This document shows, one piece after another, positions 61,315-64,000 of a stretch of 64,000 nucleotides of DNA. Each line of letters opens with the position of its first letter. The first letter of the stretch is position 1. Under the pieces are notes generated by a model. That model did not search any database, had not been told where the DNA came from, and worked only from the letters and a program-made list of their open reading frames with translations. The stretch is from Ophioderma brevispina (lineage: Eukaryota; Echinodermata; Ophiuroidea; Amphilepidida; Ophiodermatidae), in contig JAMKCH010019835.1 in the NCBI GenBank assembly GCA_023653785.1, positions 310,001-374,000 of the forward strand, in the 5' to 3' direction. Position numbers and translations under genes: made by a program.

Positions 61315-61720
61315 CTATACTCGAGTTCTTTCTTCTTTCCGAGACATCAAAATGCTACTAGTACCAAACGGTTATCCGAGCCACGAAAATGGTCAGAGGA
61401 ACAACTGACCCAAGGTCCCTATGGGTACACAGATTGGGTCAAGGTCACGTGAGCCAATTAAAGGGGCATTCTTTGAAAATTTTTCGGAACTCTATAAAAG
61501 CCTTCTTCTGCCACAGAATACGGGCGGACCACCAGATGTTATCAGAAGCACCACTGACCCAAGATCGCCGACGATGTGTATGCAGCATTGGGGTCAAAGT
61601 CAGGTGGCCATTAAGGGCCTTCGTCAAAATTTATATATTCCTTCTTGTTCCACAAATCAATTGCTATAATCACAAGACTTGTTCATAAGAACCGCTGACC
61701 TAAGCTGACCCAGGGGGGGG
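61315..61720 (+). repeat. Diverged ~130-170 bp repeat units
   Basis: Three units share CTTCTT..CCACAGA..  and CACTGACCCAAG. See 59280-59520. Confidence 0.5.
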
Positions 61721-62459
61721 GGGGCTTTACGTTACTGACCACCCAATTCCTGTAAATTTGGTACCGAAGGAATGCTTCGAGTTTCTTCTTTCCATTGGTA
61801 CCAAAATAAGTACAACATTCCCCATTATGCGTCACCAATGGAAAGTCATATGTTGAGGAAAACTGTACGAACATACTGAATATAGGGTGGAAAAATGATA
61901 AGTCGCAATTTTTAGCGACTCAAAACACCTATTATAGCGCTAAAATGCTGTCATTAATAAGCTAGTCATTTCCCATCAAGTAGAGTCAAACCGCAATGAA
62001 AATCTTATTTCCTAACCTGTTGGCAAAAATTGAAATTTTTTCACTGTGTGTGTGTGTGTGTGTCCTTGGCAATGGCAGTTTTGCTGACATGCAACTTTAT
62101 AACGGTCATTTTGACGTAATGTTAGGCATGTTGGTACTCATTTTGGTACTCATTTTGGTATCAATGGCAGAGGAGGACCATAGCTATCTATTGTACCGAA
62201 AATCAAGTGTCTATGATGTTCCTGTGTTGTGTTAGGCATGTTCGTACGTCTCTTCCGGGGGGGGTGGGGTGGCAACCATCCTTTGGGGATCACCCTGTAT
62301 CTTACCTATATCCCTGTGGATGTTTGTTTTTTTTTGGATGAAAAGGGAGCAACATGTCATTTGACAATTACTTAAATATTTGGGCCCCCCAAAAAAGGGG
62401 TTTTAGCAAGCCTGGGAAAAAAAAACCTTCGGTAGAACAAGGCTTTCACAGTAACCTTA
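61721..62459. other. Intron; low-complexity patches
   Basis: A short GT tract at about 62046-62062 and several G or C runs. TACCTATATCCC..GGGGATCACCCTGTA near 62250-62310 may be transposon debris. No exon seen. Confidence 0.45.
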
Positions 62460-62626
62460 CTTAACATTAGCCTGATTCTTGCGTTTTCAGCGTCTTCATC
62501 TCATCCCTAGCGTCCTCTAGTTGTATTGATAATTGCTCCACTGCTTTGGCTTTTTCTGTTAGTTTTTGCTGTCAACATGGCTGACTCACGCTCTCGGTAC
62601 TGCTTTTCTCTTGTTTAGTTCTGAGT
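62460..62626 (-). CDS. CCDC186: CCDC186 upstream coiled-coil exon, with apparent sequence errors
   Basis: A strong acceptor (TTTTTTCTTTCCCCTTTTCTCAG) precedes LRTKQEKSSTESVSQ. After an in-frame TGA the same frame gives QQKLTEKAKAVEQLSIQLED then ARDEMKTLKTQES. Read as written, a stop interrupts the exon and the donor is GC or TAAG. One missing and one extra base around AGTCAGCCATGTTGACAG would read SVS-AMLQQKL, and one more such pair near the end would give QESANVK then a GTAAGG donor, matching phase 0 of 52765-52998. This is inference. A real disabling mutation is the alternative. No exon further 5' is seen before 64000. Confidence 0.65.
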
Positions 62627-62839
62627 CTGAGAAAAGGGGAAAGAAAAAAAACCGTTCAGATTGTAAGTGCATTATCTATGTACACCATACTAATGATCAA
62701 ATGGTTGTATAACCTCATGTGTGCTTGATTGGACTCTGTCAACCTCCCCATCCAGTTTTTCGCCATCCAGTTGCCTGACATTAGCATTTGGCCCACTATT
62801 TCTACTACCGTTTGCCTCCGCTTGAATTTAGGCAAAAAC

Positions 62840-63150
62840 ACGTTATGTTTTGTAAATCCTATAACTGAGGCCTGATTATCTTTCCATGTTGACTGAACTA
62901 TGCATTTTCCCCTTCTTGAGAATTTAAATGCCCAAAAATCCAAATACACCCTAAAAAGAATGGACCGTGCCCTTCGACCAGTGACCCCAGTCACACCCTG
63001 TCGCCATTGCTCCTCCTTATCTGCGTTTGGCCAAGCCCACACAGACGCACGAACTATTATGTGGTTAGAGACGGAGTGGGAAGTCAACATTGGAAAGGAA
63101 ATCAGGCCTCAGTTATATGATTTATAAAACTAACATGTTTTGGACTAAAT
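62840..63150. repeat. Inverted repeat, ~55 bp arms
   Basis: ATAACTGAGGCCTGATT..CTTTCC..TGTTGACT (about 62863-62893) is mirrored at about 63083-63122. The 144-codon reverse ORF 62656-63090 spans this structure and is not recognised. Confidence 0.7.
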
Positions 63151-63453
63151 CATGACACTGAGCTGATTTCCTTTAAACCAATGTTGACTGAAACATATGC
63201 ATTACCTCGTTGAATGAATTATTTTCATCACACCAGACTATCTCCTACTAGGCGGAGTTTTGAACATAATAGTTTCAGAGCGCGCTCCAACGTGCAGCCA
63301 AAGGATGGGACAGAGACACCAAACATAAAGACACATATGATGGACATCAGGAATGCACATCATAAAAGTTGAAACCATAGATGCTCCTAGCTAGCGGGCA
63401 TACTCCGGGGCGAGTGTCATGGTCGGCAACTTATATGTGAATGTTTTGTAGAT

Positions 63454-64000
63454 TTAGTGTGGGTTCTGCAGAAGAGCTCTCGCAACGTTTTCTTTTTGTG
63501 GCGTTTCTACGTTTCTGTAGTATACCGCCGAAAACGTTGTGGTAGCCCTCCCCGACATTGCTTGGCAAATTTCGGCGATTGAGATCCCGCTATGGTAGGC
63601 CCAAGAGAAGTGATGTTTACGAACAGAATGAGCCCGGCCGTGAGGGACCCGCCACCGCACCGGAACCAGTAATGACCGCGTAAGCCATCTGGCTAGCGCC
63701 GGCCTTTGACGCGGGACCATGGGGGGCAGCGTGAGTGAGAAACACCTTCGTTCGAGCCCCGGAGAGAAGCGGTTTGGCGCTTATATTACTCCAAGGCCCT
63801 TACATGGCACCACAGGCGATCCTCCCGCACCTACGAACTGTTGGCGATCCGGGGTAGGAGATGGTCTAGTGTCTAAAGGAAGATGTCCCGTTTTTGGCAA
63901 GAAAGTCTGGCCTGATAAACGCCTTAACCCTGTCCTGGAGACCTCTGATGCCAAGATTGAGATGTTTTTAATCTCAGAGCATTGTCTCCCGGAGGCAAGT
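63454..64000 (-). pseudogene. Tyrosine recombinase fragment, DIRS/Ngaro-like
   Basis: The 88-codon frame 63454-63720 contains ALARWLTR, H-S-V-R at residues 31-34 (the catalytic H-x-x-R), SWAYHSGISIAEICQAM, and a Y-Y-R-N-V end at 67-71 that can supply the nucleophilic Tyr. The Trp/His usual between them is replaced (SGR). Upstream, at about 63895-63998, LPPGRQCSEIKNISILASEV then SRTGLRRLSGQ looks like the RT thumb region of DIRS-type elements. Most of the RNase H and the first catalytic Arg are not visible, and frames shift. It runs off the window. Crypton is an alternative. Confidence 0.5.

Noticed and set aside
62656..63090. 144-codon reverse ORF as a further CCDC186 exon
   Set aside because: No coiled-coil pattern or family block. 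It spans an inverted repeat and ends without a donor in phase with 62460-62626.

Overview
This is a metazoan nuclear genome window, most likely from a marine invertebrate and possibly a deuterostome. That assignment is inference. It rests on spliced GT/AG exons, the CR1/Jockey-type, L2-like and RTE-like LINE remains, a tRNA-derived SINE, and a dense load of miniature inverted-repeat elements. I see no bacterial genes, rRNA, CRISPR or free-standing tRNA gene.

The only gene I can name is on the minus strand, and its 3' half spans about 32.1-62.6 kb. Six exons encode the coiled-coil C-terminus of a CCDC186 (CCCP-1 family) orthologue. In gene order they are 62460-62626, 52765-52998, 50217-50383, 49306-49375, 34556-34705 and 32153-32245. 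The last five join in phase at GT/AG sites with uninterrupted frames. The 62 kb exon needs small indel corrections. The 5' exons lie beyond 64000. The introns run up to 14.6 kb and are packed with MITEs, minisatellites, a SINE and a LINE fragment.

1-8.6 kb: a MITE, then a 2.3 kb tandem duplication whose copies each carry an identical 130 bp exon-like segment of an unknown plus-strand gene. Next comes a foldback element whose ends are arrays of a CCAAG/CTTGG motif in both orientations. It encloses a LINE C-terminus, a 330 bp MITE and a GT minisatellite of about 33 units.

8.7-17.1 kb: a 53 bp satellite with higher-order structure, split by a broken APE-type LINE (12.66-15.65 kb) and by a short L2-like LINE tail.

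17-32 kb: no confident gene. This is a mosaic of MITEs whose ends and target-site duplications (TSDs) can be read directly: 4 bp, TTAA, TA and 8 bp.

32-62 kb: the CCDC186 introns, holding hAT-like pairs, TTAA MITEs, near-perfect 190-200 bp foldbacks, a nested hAT whose empty site is present in a paralogous copy, repeats rich in AGGTCA half-sites, a C-rich 600-700 bp tandem array and a SINE with a 14 bp TSD.

62.6-64 kb: an inverted repeat and a minus-strand tyrosine-recombinase fragment, probably from a DIRS/Ngaro-like retrotransposon, running off the window.

Many differences between repeat copies, and those in the 62 kb exon, are one-base indels. Noisy long-read assembly error should be kept in mind. 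Outer limits of repeats without a visible TSD are approximate.
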